Shown here one piece after another: positions 12,601 through 25,074 of a stretch of 64,000 bases of DNA. The notes under the pieces were generated by a model, which was not told the DNA's origin, made no database searches, and saw only the letters and a list, made by a program, of their open reading frames with translations. A program made the translations under genes and the position numbers. The first letter of the stretch is position 1. Each line of letters opens with the position of its first letter. Source of the stretch: Ulota crispa (lineage: Eukaryota; Streptophyta; Bryopsida; Orthotrichales; Orthotrichaceae); contig OY987250.1 in the NCBI GenBank assembly GCA_963920765.1, positions 18,034,409 to 18,098,408 of the forward strand. The letters are read 5' to 3'.

Positions 12601-13779
12601 TAGAGATTTACTAACTACAAATAACAAATTTCAGCGCTTGCCTCAAAATATTTTTTGGCATCAGCAGCAAAAAAAAAATTGATTTACAAATTTTATCACC
12701 TTCTCACCTGCCCAAAGGAAACTCCTACCAAAGACTCAGGTGGATCACTCTTTGTATGTTAAATACCCCTCGTGCGGTAAGGGGATATTTTTTAGAAGGC
12801 TATTTACCTTTCAAGCATAAATAAAAGAGCCTTTATAATTATATAATTTGGAAAAATGACCTATATTAGGGCACTCTATAATTACTTATATGGCCTAGGA
12901 GATTCCATTTTTTCCCATGCTATTTTTTTATTTAAAAAAAAAACATATTCCCAAGCAAAGGCATTAAAAGATTTTGGGTCATTGGTACAAAAAATGCATG
13001 TGAATATATGATGGTTAGAGTTTGGGGTTGTTGAAAAATTAATTCTCTTTTTTATTCCATATTTTTTTGGTTAAAATATTTGGTTGGTGCCCATGTTAGC
13101 GTTAGATTTAGTATATTTTTCACATCTTATTTTTTTGTTTGGACCGTAGTTATGGCACCTTTGTTTATAGTTTTTTTTTTTTTTTTTATTTCACTTCCCA
13201 TTTTTTTAGGTTAGACAATTTTTTGGGCTTAAATTCATATTTGATTTTGATACCCTACTTTATGCTATGATAAATGCTATAACATTTTAGTTGGTTTTAA
13301 ATTTTTGAATTTTTTTGCTTCATATTGTTTTTGATAAGTCACCTTTGCTTTGATTTTATATCCAATATAGCATGACCCCTTGAATACCCAACTGCTTGTA
13401 CAAACCTATACAAAATATAGTCTTGTGCATAGGATAACTCTAAATCTTGTGCTCCTATATTAGTTGTAAAAAATATTAATGCTTTAGATTTGTGATATAA
13501 TTGTATTTTTATATTGGATTTAGTGCTTTCAATGCTCTCTCCTTTATTTGTAAGTTTGCTCTAGTTTTTATCACAAATGAATAAAACTCTTGCTATATTA
13601 TGCCGCAAGTCAATTTTAAAATGCGCTAAGTGATCTACCCAAGGCTGAAGAAAACATGCAAATCCTTCATGATTGTTCTCTCAACTAGCATTTAAGTACA
13701 AGTATGGTGGTAAATGTATCAAAATTTGGTTTGAGCTTTTCCAATTTCTTTCAATTTTGCTCTGATTTCTCTTTACTAA
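12601..13779. other. No gene recognised, AT-rich
   Basis: Long T- and A-runs and no open frame with recognisable content. Confidence 0.4.
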
Positions 13780-13902
13780 GGGCATGTTCACACTTGATGT
13801 TAGGAGGGATATTAGCAATATGAACGTAATCTAAAGGTGTGTCCAAATGCATCTAATTTTCCTTTGCTATTGCCACTCTTAACACCAAGTGTAAACATGC
13901 CC
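13780..13902. mobile_element. Harbinger/Tourist-like MITE, 123 bp
   Basis: Left end GGGCATGTTCACACTTG, right end CAAGTGTAAACATGCCC. The flanking 3-bp duplication is TAA (13777-13779 and 13903-13905), the TWA-type target of PIF/Harbinger elements. Nothing coding. Confidence 0.75.
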
Positions 13903-13905
13903 TAA

Positions 13906-14374
13906 CCTACTTGAATTCGTGTGAAGAACTTCAAAAACATAGAGACTACCCCCTTTCAAGGGCTCTTGGCTGAAAACTATGTGGCATGTGAGAATAGTGC
14001 CACATTCATTCTTGAGAACTTGAATTATTATAGCACATGTGATTTGGTGTTTAGCATTTGTCAAAGCAGAGTCTGAAAAATATTTGAGTTTTTTTGGTTG
14101 ATTTCCTTAAATTTCAATATTGAACTGATTTATCAAAGAACTATTTTAGTTATTTTCTCTACTTCATACTACAAAGATATATTTTTTAAACTTCTAACCG
14201 GTTTTCTAGTTGATGTTTATAGATTAGAAACGCCCTTTTTTCATTTCAACCTGCTATCTTTGAATTACCAGTCGGTTCTACCCGGGCCTTGGGTCAAATT
14301 TGTCTTTCAATAATAAGAAGAGTTGACATGGAAAATGAGGCAGTAAAGAAAAAAAGTATGCGTGTGTAGAATTA
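13906..14374. other. No gene recognised
   Basis: Short frames on both strands without recognisable motifs, lying between two elements that share the same terminal repeats. Confidence 0.35.
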
Positions 14375-15751
14375 GGGTATGTTCACACTTGGTGTTAAGA
14401 GTGGTTTCAATGAAGGAAAAACGGATACATTTGGATGCATTTTTTACTCTTTAAGGTCTATGGTTGATTTGGAGGGCAGGCAAGAGGTTTCTTTGTTTTA
14501 AACTTAATACATATGAGAAATACCTAACTGTGGTTCATAATGAAGATCCGACTGTACCATTAGAATGGGATATGATGCTTGGACCTTCACAATAAATTTG
14601 GTGGCAATTGAGGGTTCTTTTGTTGCAAAATATAATAGATCACTCAATATGTATATGGTGAAGTGAGCATGCATACAACAAGCTACCTTTGCCACCGTAC
14701 ATCTTGCTGAGGAATTCTTTTTTGTTCTTATAGGGCCAAGTGTCTCATTTTTTACAATCAAGAACCATATGGAACTCCAACCTGGCGTTTCCCAAAGTTT
14801 TGTTTGTCAACATAAAGGCCATTCTCTTTTGCATTTAGGGTTGTCTTCTCCAATGATTTGAGTATTTTTAGCCTACATGCAAGTAGTTTTTTCAACCCCT
14901 CCACCACATGCCAACATAGATTTTCATGGAATTTGTCCCATTACATTCATTTCCAAATTCTCCATAGTTGTCTCCTTTCATCCACAACCAAATTTGTTGT
15001 CAAATTTTGGCTACCAATGATAATATGTCTAAATCAACCAAAAAGTGGTCGACCAGACCTTAACCCATCAAGGCCCAGAGGGACCAAAACTGTCCCTCCT
15101 TGTTTGTAATTTGGGATGCCTATTACAATGATTTTTTTTAAGTTCTTGTTGAAGTTTGTTTTAGTATCAAAAGTTTGATTTTGAAAATGACTAATTATGA
15201 TTTATCTATTTAAAATTTTGTGTAAGGGTGTCCATTTCAAATCTTCACTTTCTAGTGTTGAGAGTTCTTGGAAATGAGTCTAAAGTACACTAGAACTTGG
15301 AGAAACAATCACATTAGAAACTTAATTTAAAAAGTTGTTGAGTAGATTTTAAGAAGCCGTAAATTGATTAGGGTTACATATGTTGTACTTTACATACTCA
15401 TATTTTTTTGATATCCTCAATTTTAAATTTGAGATGTGAAAAGAGGATTAAAAGACTTCAAATCACTTTCATTGTTTTAACACCCTCTTGATCAAATGTT
15501 ATAATCTTTCAATCCATAAATGATGATGTTGTTGTGTTTTCTTCTCCTATATGATCTCTAACATATCTAGTTTGAATTTGTATGGTTAAAATTTAAAAAA
15601 AATTAATGCAACTTATCAAAATATTGACGTTTTTTTCATCCAAGAACAGATTCTGAGATACTTGGGAAAGCGCATGGGCCTTGAGGGATTAAAGGATTAA
15701 ATTACATTCATATTACTAGTACTCCTCATAACACTAAGTGTGAACATGCCC
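14375..15751. mobile_element. Larger Harbinger-like non-autonomous element
   Basis: Left end GGGTATGTTCACACTTGGTG and right end ACTAAGTGTGAACATGCCC, the same terminal repeat as the 123-bp MITE at 13780-13902. Target flanks are TTA and TTT, a decayed duplication. It holds a nested TTAA element (15060-15692). No transposase frame is visible. Confidence 0.6.
15060..15692 (+). mobile_element. TTAA-bounded element, family B
   Basis: Left end TTAACCCATCAAGGCCCA, right end TGGGCCTTGAGGGATTAA. Body shared with 35111-35764, 39994-41112, 46545-47192 and 57970-58560 (for example TTTGATTTTGAAAATGACTA and TCTAGTGTTGAGAG). The left subterminal hairpin is GAGGGAC-CAAAACT-GTCCCTC (15078-15098). It is inserted into the Harbinger-like element. 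Confidence 0.75.
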
Positions 15752-18458
15752 TTTATAGATTCAAAGCTAAACAGTTACAAGCTGGTAAGAATGCTGTATG
15801 CGATTTTAGCAAGGTCACATGTCCTTGTCTCACAATATCTTTGCATCTTAATATCATGACGTAAAAAATACTTTTGTCAATGACTTTGTTCATTTTTGAC
15901 GGACTTTAGGGGGCTTTGATTCGTGGTTCCTCAGCCTTTGTTTGCATAATACCAAAGGACGTCAAAAGATTTTTATTGATTTTATGTTTTCAAAAAGATA
16001 GAGATAAATAACAGCCATATTGAAGTCTTGTTATTGAAGTCAATAGTATATAACTTGTTGGTTTTTGTTAGGATTAAAATTTTGGTTGTTGCATCAAGTT
16101 TGTTGGCTGAGAATCCTTAAAGGATTATATTCAAGGTCTTCCCTCAAATCACCCAAAATAGGAGAAGAGACAACAAGCCACACAAGAGCAATAAGTTGTT
16201 TAAATTGCAAAATTGCAAACATTTTTTCACTCACAAAAGAAGATTTGAGAAAAATACATGCATTTGAGGTTTACTTGTCAGTTTTTGTTTATTAACTAGA
16301 CTATTACTATTAGTACACACTGTTTTGTTGTAAAGATTACGTCAAAAGAAATGGTTAAATGATAAAACTCTAACAACTCTTTTAGAAGAGGATATAAATC
16401 AATCAAGAGTCTATGGTTTTACAGAGTAATGACGTGTATGTTTAAAGAACAAGGAAACTGTACTGCCATTTCAACAATTTTAGATTACGAACTTTAACCG
16501 CTAAACGCTCAAGCTTGTTTTTTTTTGAAAAAAAATAAAAACTGCCCTTTTCAGTCTTTTGATCCCAAAAACATATTTTTCTTTTTTTTACAACTCTAAC
16601 TGTAGGGTCTTAAATTAGACTTACATATGGAGCCGTGATGAAAGTTTCATGAGGTTTAACCATATAAACTGAGAGGTATAAGCATTTGAAGTTTGTACAT
16701 AAAAATTTGACCTTTGTCTAAATTTTTTAAATCCCTACATAAGGGTAGGAGCACCCATAAACATTAAACTAAGGGTTTTGAACATGATGACTATTAATAA
16801 ACAATTAGCAATTTATAGGATCCTATTAGGAACAGAAAAAAAATGAGTTTGTACTTTCAAATGTATTATTTGGATACCGTGAGAATAAGTTATGAATTTT
16901 TAAAGAGCAAACTACCATTGCACCCATAACCACTTTTAAGAATTCATGTTCACATGTTGTACATTCTTGTCATTACATTTATTCACTTCCACAAAGTTTC
17001 CAAGATTTCAAAAGTGACAGTTATGGGGACACTGACGCTTATGGGTGCACCTACCTTACTATGGACATTTCTTGCACTATGGATACTACTTGGGCTAGAG
17101 AGATCTTTTCAACATGCTCTAAATCATATTAAGCATATTTCAACTACTTCTCATGTCTTACAAAATTGTGGAATATACTTTCTTGGGGAGATTGCTCCTT
17201 ACAATTTAAGATGAACAATTGAGTTAGGAGGTTATTTTGATGAAGAGCTATTTACTTGGATATTTACCTAAATTATGGTATTTAAAATGACCTTATTTTT
17301 ATATAAAAAGCTACAAGAGGCATGTTTTCTACACGTATGTTCTTTTGTAAATTCACCCACTTGGTTTTAAAGTAGAGCTACCTCACATGTAAATTTTCTT
17401 TATCCAATTTTATGCTATCCCTTCTATTCTTCAAAAATATCTTTTGTTTTTTGTGATAAGCAAGGTTTAGGCTCTTTTCTTAGTTTCTTGACAAGAAAGT
17501 TTTGTATTTTTGTTCTTTGTAGATCACGCTAGGTCTGTCATCATTAATTTATAAAATAATGAGCTTTTTAATAAATGGGATTTCATATATCTATGAGGAT
17601 GAAATCTCTTGAAACATAAACCTTCAATCCCTTATTTTGTTTTACATTTATGTTGAAGAATTGACTTCTAGACAAAACTAGCCCTAAAGTAACATCTTTA
17701 GAGCATTTTTGAATGTTTTAACTTTCTCCATAGTACATACTTTATAGAATTGGTACAACCTCTCTTTATCAAGAATAATTTATTAATACCAATTCCTACA
17801 ACCTAATATTTTTACATACCTTGGTTTATATATACTAAAATATATAGTATTTCATAAACCCTATACTAACCCTACATATTATATACAATTTTTGTGTGTT
17901 TTGAATTAAAAGAACCCTATCTTTTAACTCACTTAGTTTCTAAAAAGTTGCTAGTGATCTCCCCAAGGTGTTAACAATGATGCCCTTTTAATTAGCTATT
18001 TTGAGACACTTGCCAAGTTCATATCAAGGTTTCATTTTCTATTTTTATTTCTTAAACTCATAGTCCTTCATTTGAAATTCATTTTTAAACAACCTACCTT
18101 ATCCACTCATGCGTATTTGATGGACAATTGTTTAACAATTTTTCTGAAAATAATCAAACTTGTTTGAATTTGAGTAGTTTTGCACCGAGTAAATCCTCCA
18201 AATAGCTGAATAGGACATAGAAAAGCTTAGTACTTAAATTATAAACACATGTGTCTATAAATTTAATACCAAGAACACATATGTTTGAATATCTAAGTGG
18301 AAGGATAAAAAAGAGAACTAGTTATTTCATAGAGTATATCCCACATTTGTAGAATAATTGAAGCTTTTACAAAATTTAGGGTTTTTTTTTTTATCAATTT
18401 AAGTTTGAGAGATATTCAAGATGAGATATGGATACTAGAAGATGTTAGAAGTATGTAC
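15752..18458. other. No gene recognised
   Basis: About 2.7 kb of AT-rich spacer. Open frames are short and unlike known proteins; one at 16954-17214 is longer but shows no motif. Confidence 0.4.
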
Positions 18459-18829
18459 TTAACCCTTGAATTTCGGATGGGTTGCCGTGCCTGCCCTCTG
18501 TAGTAGTTTCTACAATGGTATGGCAAGTGCCCATCCATTAAAATTTTGTTTCTTAAAATTGCAAAAGTCAATAGTGCATGGTGTCCCCATGAAAAGTGCA
18601 AGATGGATAGCTTGCAACCTAACATAATGTGTTTGAATCTTCTCACAATTTGGGTTATCAAAAAATATGAGTGCATTTGCTAAGATGGTTTTTTGCTTTC
18701 TACAATGCATCATGTATCTATGATCACTTCTACAAAAAAATTAGCTGAAAAACAACTTTTTTCTGTAACTCAGCTTGTTTTTTGATACCCAGAGGACGAT
18801 TTTCGTCCTTGTCGACGTTTAAGGGTTAA
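18459..18829. mobile_element. TTAA-bounded short element
   Basis: Left end TTAACCCTTGAATTTCGG, right end CGACGTTTAAGGGTTAA, 371 bp. The right end carries a perfect hairpin AGGACGA-TTT-TCGTCCT (18793-18809). No coding content. Terminal motif related to, but distinct from, families A and B. Confidence 0.55.
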
Positions 18830-19058
18830 CTTTCAAAGCTGTACAAAAGACAAAGTGAAACAAATTCCACCAGTTTAGTTGCAACTTCATAAATCCAGAT
18901 GCACAACCAGTCTTTCAACATCTCAAAAGCTACTGAAGCCTCTTCTAATCAGTTTTGGGATCCGATTTGCTTTTATAGTAGCAAATAATGCGTAAAACCC
19001 AAATCGCAAACCAAATTCATCCATATTGACCCATGTTGAATTTCCCTCTGTTCTAATA

Positions 19059-20062
19059 TTAACCCCTAAATGCCCAAGGGTGTTTTTCTTGTTTTTGGAA
19101 GGTAGTTTTGAAGTTTTTGAATTGTTCTTGTAAGATCATTATTAAATATCAAAACAAAATTGTAATTGTTGAATCTTGAACTTCAAGACTTCTAAATGGC
19201 ACTACCCAAAAAGAATCCAAAATGATTGCGCGGATTTTAAGATATTTGCAATTGAATGGTGGTGAGTATGGAATTTTTTGCTTTTTTTGGAGATGCTCAA
19301 AACTTTTAATGCAAATTGGTAACTTTTGGATACAAAATTGGAAAAGAACTACTTAGATTGCTTTAGTGTTTATTGTTGTTACTTCAATACCAACGGCCTT
19401 CCTTCCAAATCCATGACCACAATTTCACAAATGAGCCTGCAACACAACTATCAAAACGCAACTGTCTAATACAAAGAAATTTTCAGCTTCAATTGTTGAC
19501 TAAACATTATTATGAATGAAAGTATTTTCAACGGTGAATGGATTTTAATTTTTATAACAAAGACATTCCAAGTGAAATTAGTCCAGAAGCACTTTTAGAT
19601 TTTGTTAAATGTCAAAATTTCAGTAAAAGGGCCCTTATTGCCCAAGGGAGTGCCCAAAGGAAATCTTCACCTTTTGCTCAACTTGATGCCCGCCTTTTCA
19701 AAGTGGCAACTTCTCATAGGTTTTGTGACACTATTCACAACACTATTCATGACACTATTTACAACACTATTCATGACACTATTCACAACACTATTCATGA
19801 CACTATTCACAACACTATTCACAACACTATTCATGACACTATTCATGTCACAAAATGTATGCTTGTAGTTAACCTTCCACCAAAAACAATTGAAATAAGA
19901 TATGGAGGAAATTTAATTTGAATAGTGAAGCTAACTTTAGTGCACAACTTTTCCAAGAAAAAAAACCTAAAAATGATAAAATCTGTGGCTTCAACAAGAT
20001 TTCAAAGTTTTTTGAAGTATTTTGGACACCCAAATTGGGTGCCTTGGGCATTTAGGGGTTAA
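19059..20062. mobile_element. TTAA-bounded element, family C
   Basis: Both ends read TTAACCCCTAAATGCCCAAG, a perfect 20-bp match on opposite strands. 1004 bp. The right end has the hairpin CACCCAA-A-TTGGGTG (20027-20041). Contains the 12-bp minisatellite at 19727-19847. Frames reading through the minisatellite are simple-repeat translations, not genes. Confidence 0.75.
19727..19847. repeat. 12-bp minisatellite, about ten units
   Basis: Units alternate GACACTATTCAC and AACACTATTCAT types. The 12-bp period stays in one reading frame and would encode TIHD/TIHN repeats, but there is no other sign of coding. Lies inside the family C element. Confidence 0.9.
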
Positions 20063-20602
20063 TTTCAGACTGCAGCTACTAGTACAGTCTACTGACTAGG
20101 GTATCAAACGACATTACCGAGGTTACATACACATCGACAAAGTTGCAAAAGCACCTCACGGACTTGAAGCAACAGACAAGCAAACATAAGCCACTATACG
20201 AACGAGATCCACAAGCAATCATCCTTGGTTGGAAATATAGGACAACAACTACAATAGCCTACCTTGCAGACGGCCTAGCATGCATAAACTCAAATCCACC
20301 AAAATCTTACTACCAATCCATCGTCTAAACAATATCGAACACGTAAATAGTATTGGCTCAACCGACCCTATCAATTTGTCCAATCCCCAGTCTCTCCTGC
20401 CTCAGTGCACACCCTCACAACAGGAAGTGATAAATAGATTTATATACTTCGGAAGATGACAGAGATCACTAAAAATGATGCAATGACTTCCCTGAGCTAC
20501 TAGAAAACAAAATTTGGTGTATAACAGACGCACTATCTGAGACATACACAAAATGCATCTGCGACTCAAACGATCGCTAATACTCGGTGCATACTGAAAT
20601 CA
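20063..20602. other. 3' flank of the HMA-domain gene
   Basis: Presumed 3' UTR and spacer downstream of the minus-strand gene that ends at 20603. No other feature recognised. Confidence 0.4.
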
Positions 20603-22369
20603 CTAGAACGCAGAGCCAATGGCAACGTGCTTCACATACTGGGGATTCTCTACAGGGATTTCGGAGAACGAGACTTGGGAGAGGAGATTCGGCCGGTCGT
20701 TGTAAGCCGAAGTGTACGAGCTGGCGGGCTCGTAAAAGGAGTGGGGGCTGTAGTCGCGGTCGTCCGCCGAGATGTACTCGGCGTCGTGGTGGCGATGGCG
20801 GTTGAAGGACGGCATTCGGCGGATGGGGGCGACCTCGTGGCGAGCCGAGGGGCTGGGCAGCGGCCGCTCATCAAAGCCGGTGATGTACTCGGCCTCGTGG
20901 GCGCGGTGCTTGCTGAACGACGGCATGCGACGGAAGCCGTTGTAGTCTTTGGCCTCGTAATCCTGGCCGCGGGGGCCGACGACGTCGTACGGCGTCACCT
21001 TGCCGCTAGCGAACGACGGCATCCTGACCAAGCCGGGCCGGCTGCTCGGGCTGGGTCTGGTGCTAATGACCGGAGGTGAAAGGATGCCGGACTTTTCCAC
21101 GGCTTCGTAGTAGCCAGAATAGCTGGCGGGTTTTTTCTTGGTGCCGATGTCGGGTTGGTTGCTGATAAGCTCGCATCTCTTCTTCACTGCACGCTCGAGC
21201 TTCGTCAAGCACCGGTCTGTGTCGATGAACTTGTCGCCCGTGACGATCACTCGGGAATTTTTCGGGTCGCAGCGGACGGTTTCCACGCCGTCGACTTCAC
21301 TCAGTCCCTCCTGCACCTTCTCCTTGCACTTCTCGCAGCACATGGGCACCATGAACTCGATCACGGAACCACCGGAAGATTTTCGGTACTCGCGCGGCGA
21401 CTGCTGCTGGGGAGTTGTAACGTATTCGCCGCGAGGGGAAACCTGGCTGCTGCGAGGAGAGAGGCCGTACTCGGAGCCCGCACGAGGTGATGCCTCGCCG
21501 ACTCCATAGGGCTTGCGGAACTCGGACCCACGGGCAGACGGAGACGACTCGTATGGCTTGCGGTACTCGCCCCGCGCCTCTGTTCTTGTGTCGTAGCTAC
21601 TCCGGACGTAGTCGTCGTCCAACGCTTGCCTGAATGGCTTTCGATATCCGCTTTCAGCAGCGTTCGCAGGGTATCCGCCGCGCACGTCGGGGGCAACCGA
21701 GTTCGCTGGATACGCGCTGCGCCCGTCAGCAGGGGCTGTCACTGGATATCCCCCGCGACCTGCACCAACCGAGTTCGCTGGATATCCACCTCGCCCATCA
21801 GCAGTGGCGGCAACTGGATAGCCGCTGCGCCCATCGCCAGTCCCGTTCACTGCATACCCGCTGCGCCCTTCGGCTGGATATCCACCTCGCCCATCGGGAG
21901 TCACTGGATAGGCGCTGCGACCATCGGCAACCGAGTTCCCTGCGTACCCGCTACGCCCTTCGGCTATCGGGTTCGCTGGGTATCCGCTGCGCCCATCGGG
22001 AGACGCGGACACTGGGTATCCGCTGCGCGCGCTGGGACTCGAGTTCGCTGGGTACCCGCTGCGACCATCGGCGATCGAGTTCGCTGGGAACCCACCGCGT
22101 CCGTCAGAAGTCACGGTCACTTGATAGCCGCGGCGCCCTTCGATAGGAACGGTCACTGGATAGCCGCTGCGCCCTTCGGCAGGATATCCGTTGCGCATTT
22201 CGGCAGACGCACCCGCCGGATACCCGTAATGCTTGCTGGAGCCTGAGGACTGGCGTTTGTCATAACGGTTTCGATACTCATGTTCATCATCGTCTTTTCC
22301 TTTCAATAGCTGCCATAACCAAGCACACGGACGATTCTGAGTGATGTAGTGACACCCATGCTTGTCCAC
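20603..22369 (-). CDS. HMA-domain (heavy-metal-associated) protein with Gly-Tyr-Pro repeats
   Basis: One uninterrupted frame of 588 residues; I chose the first ATG (MDKHGCHYIT). Residues about 48-240 are a low-complexity tract of 10-14-residue repeats around DGRSGYPANS and EGRSGYPV. Residues about 336-403 form an HMA fold (IEFMVPMCCEKCKEKVQEGL, then GVETVRCDPKNSRVIVTG) with the paired cysteines MCCEKC, which in this family bind copper, zinc or other soft metals. The C-terminal third has three RMPSF motifs (about 449, 481 and 518), possible phosphorylation or docking sites. The protein ends HVAIGSAF with no CaaX box, so it is not an isoprenylated HIPP; it fits the HPP-like plant group. The coding GC content is far above the flanks. 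Role in metal handling or signalling is inferred from the domain only. Confidence 0.85.
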   Translation of the reverse strand: MDKHGCHYITQNRPCAWLWQLLKGKDDDEHEYRNRYDKRQSSGSSKHYGYPAGASAEMRNGYPAEGRSGYPVTVPIEGRRGYQVTVTSDGRGGFPANSIADGRSGYPANSSPSARSGYPVSASPDGRSGYPANPIAEGRSGYAGNSVADGRSAYPVTPDGRGGYPAEGRSGYAVNGTGDGRSGYPVAATADGRGGYPANSVGAGRGGYPVTAPADGRSAYPANSVAPDVRGGYPANAAESGYRKPFRQALDDDYVRSSYDTRTEARGEYRKPYESSPSARGSEFRKPYGVGEASPRAGSEYGLSPRSSQVSPRGEYVTTPQQQSPREYRKSSGGSVIEFMVPMCCEKCKEKVQEGLSEVDGVETVRCDPKNSRVIVTGDKFIDTDRCLTKLERAVKKRCELISNQPDIGTKKKPASYSGYYEAVEKSGILSPPVISTRPSPSSRPGLVRMPSFASGKVTPYDVVGPRGQDYEAKDYNGFRRMPSFSKHRAHEAEYITGFDERPLPSPSARHEVAPIRRMPSFNRHRHHDAEYISADDRDYSPHSFYEPASSYTSAYNDRPNLLSQVSFSEIPVENPQYVKHVAIGSAF

Positions 22370-22440
22370 AAACGAGAATAGTCTACGGACTTCAAGCGCA
22401 CATCCGTGGCTGCAGGGGGGGATATAGTCGACACCGACCA

Positions 22441-22451
22441 GTAGATATAAG
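22441..22451 (-). promoter_or_regulatory. Possible TATA box of the HMA-domain gene
   Basis: On the minus strand the sequence reads CTTATATCTAC, about 75 bp before the start codon, a workable spacing for a plant core promoter with a short leader. Sequence match only. Confidence 0.35.
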
Positions 22452-25074
22452 AAAGGCTCTACGACTCGACAGCATCTTGTCCCAGAACCTATCGCTTCAT
22501 TTCGAAGTTTTGTGCATCGTCCTAATCGAGTCCAAATTTCTACTTGCTATGGCGAAAAAGAGCTCATCGAGTGCAGCTTTTTTGAGAGGTTAGCGATCAA
22601 AACTCGTAAGCTCCGTGCATCTTCTTTCCTTTATCACTAGATCAAGAAGAAGATAACAGCAAAACTCAAGAGTTGTACATGCAAGCGGTTCATCAGCCCT
22701 CCCGATCGTTCGACTCCAAAGATCGCTCGCAGTAGAGAACATACCTCTTTAATGCCCTCCACGATGCGAGACATGATGACCACCAACCCTGCTCAACGTT
22801 GCAAAGCTCCAAACGTCGCAAATTACCAGAAAACTCTCCCCCGAGATGCTGTCAAGCAATCACTTCAGCACAAGGACGCCCCCACAAACTGGCAACACAA
22901 ACCAATCGTTCTCACCAGCCTACATGCAGGCAACAGGTTGACACAGTCCAGCCTCCCAATTGCAAAATCTGAGCTGCCACTCACTGAAACGAGCTACGTA
23001 AAAGCAACGCATAGATTGACCTAATTGGAACTTGATAAAGGCGAGGGTGGATGACAATTAAACTCACAGGCAGTGCCTTGTTTAGTGTGTCGGAAAATTG
23101 TAGGAATGGGCGCTAAATTTGTGCGAGACATCAGACGATCCACGCGTGTGGTATTCAAGAAACAGCGCGATCTTGAACAGTACGTCCAGGTGGCATGCCA
23201 AAGGGCCTCTTTCAGGGGGCTGCTGGGGCTCGAATGATATCAGAAAGGGGACACAGGGCAGCAGCAGCCAATGACATGGCGATGGCACTCTTGCAGCGTC
23301 AGAGATCTTTCCGCAGCCCCACTCCCCGGGCCCCACTTCGCCTTCTTGCCACGAAAGAATGTTACGTGTGGTTCAGTGCCCAGGCGGTCACTCATGTGTG
23401 GATGGCTTGAAGGGAAATTATTAGCTATAAGGTTAGTACAGTACAGTACACTGAATAAGGTCGGAGGCTTGACCTCCATTAGGGCACTAATTTCGCTCAC
23501 CTCCCCAAATGATCTCCGTCAATACATGTCCATTTGAGGAGGTGCACCATTTTAAAACCCTATGATTTTTTCACTTCAAAATTTCATAACTAATTCCACA
23601 TTTTAAAAAAAATACAAAATAACTTGAGTTAGATGCCAATTTCTCTTGTCTTTCAAGGAAAATTTACTGAAAAATATTTCATGAAGTTCCACTGCCCAAA
23701 ATTCAGTTTCAACTCTTACATGGTCGGTTTACAAGCCTCTTACCTTATTGCATTTAGATTGCCCCACACTAATTTCTCAACATTTCACACTATATAAATA
23801 TTTACTATTGCTACAGCATTTTTCACAAAAATTATTGCATTGAATGATTTTTAGAAGGCCTTTCAACAACAATGAAGCTGGAATAGACAAACTAGTGGTT
23901 TCCAAAGCATAAATCATGTCAAATCTAAATATTTAATGAGTTGCAAGGGCTTCCAAGTGGCCAAATGATGAGTCATGAGATAACTTACCACGGTAAGGCA
24001 ACTTAATTGCAAGGCAACCTAAATGCAATATTCAGTGTAGTGGGACTTGGAAGAACCAAGCCAGGGGCCAGCAAGAATACTGCGTCATTTCTGCATCGAA
24101 AATTGAAACATCTTATCAGTGACACTAGCAAAGCAGCCATGTTGTACTGATACCTTGTGCCCCCGTGGGACATACCCCGCAGGACGGCCTTATCGATGGG
24201 CGGCTACATGCTGGAGGCTACACTCTAGAGTTGAAGAAATCTTTCACTCCGACCTAGGTTCTATAACGTGTTGCCCAAACACCTGGAAACAGTCGATTTG
24301 AACAAGGATATTATAATTTGAGTATCATAAGATGGCTTTTCAGATAACTTTACAGGTTATGATCTGCAAGATATGAGTGGTTCATTAAGTTGATAAACAA
24401 TTCATGTTAAAGAGAGCTGAGAGCAACAGTTTGCACCTCATTTAAAATAATAAAGCGTGCACCAAGTATTAGCACATTTTTCCATTTATTCTCTCGGGCC
24501 ACACTTCAAGGTCTAAAATATCTAGCAGTTGCAAGTTCCCACGGCTCTTCAGATTCACAGGTGTTCAATTCTCACCTTAAAAAGCTCCAGGCATTTGGAG
24601 CAAAGTCGCTCCCTAGAATAAGCAATGGGAGCATTACAGTAGGTCAAATTTACGTGGCATTCCAAATGATGTACTCACCCGAGTACTTTGATCTGTAATT
24701 GCTTTTTGAGACGCGATGAGCTTTACATCGCATAATTATCAGAAAGTCAGAAAGTCCATCAGATAGTACAAAAAAAATAGACACACGGAGCGAAGTGCGA
24801 TTTAACAAATCGTTTCTCAGAAACTGAAAGAAAACGCACTCATAAGTTCATTATTGAGAAATCAACAACAGCCAAGATATGTGATGTTCAAATCAACTTA
24901 CGATAACCAAAAGCCGATGAAGTCGGAGGCAATCACTCACCGCAGTATTATTGCTGTCGTGAGGAGTTGGCAAATATTTTGAGGACTTCTGCGAATTAAA
25001 CGTTAAAAAATTCACTTCCTGGACTCTCGGTCACTTATTTGTCAGGACAAGTATGTGAGCCTCCAGAATTGATG
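22452..25074. other. No gene recognised
   Basis: Upstream sequence of the HMA gene, then a moderately GC-rich stretch (about 22700-23500) with overlapping frames on both strands, then AT-rich spacer. The frame at 23336-23082 (minus) contains LDVLFKIALFLEYH but has no relative that I recognise. A distant exon or promoter cannot be excluded. Confidence 0.35.

Noticed and set aside
19538-19921. Coding gene of 127 residues
   Set aside because: Lies within a TTAA element and consists largely of translated 12-bp minisatellite.
20627-22246. Several open frames on the plus strand and other frames over the HMA gene
   Set aside because: Shadow frames of GC-rich repetitive coding sequence; the minus-strand frame has the domain.
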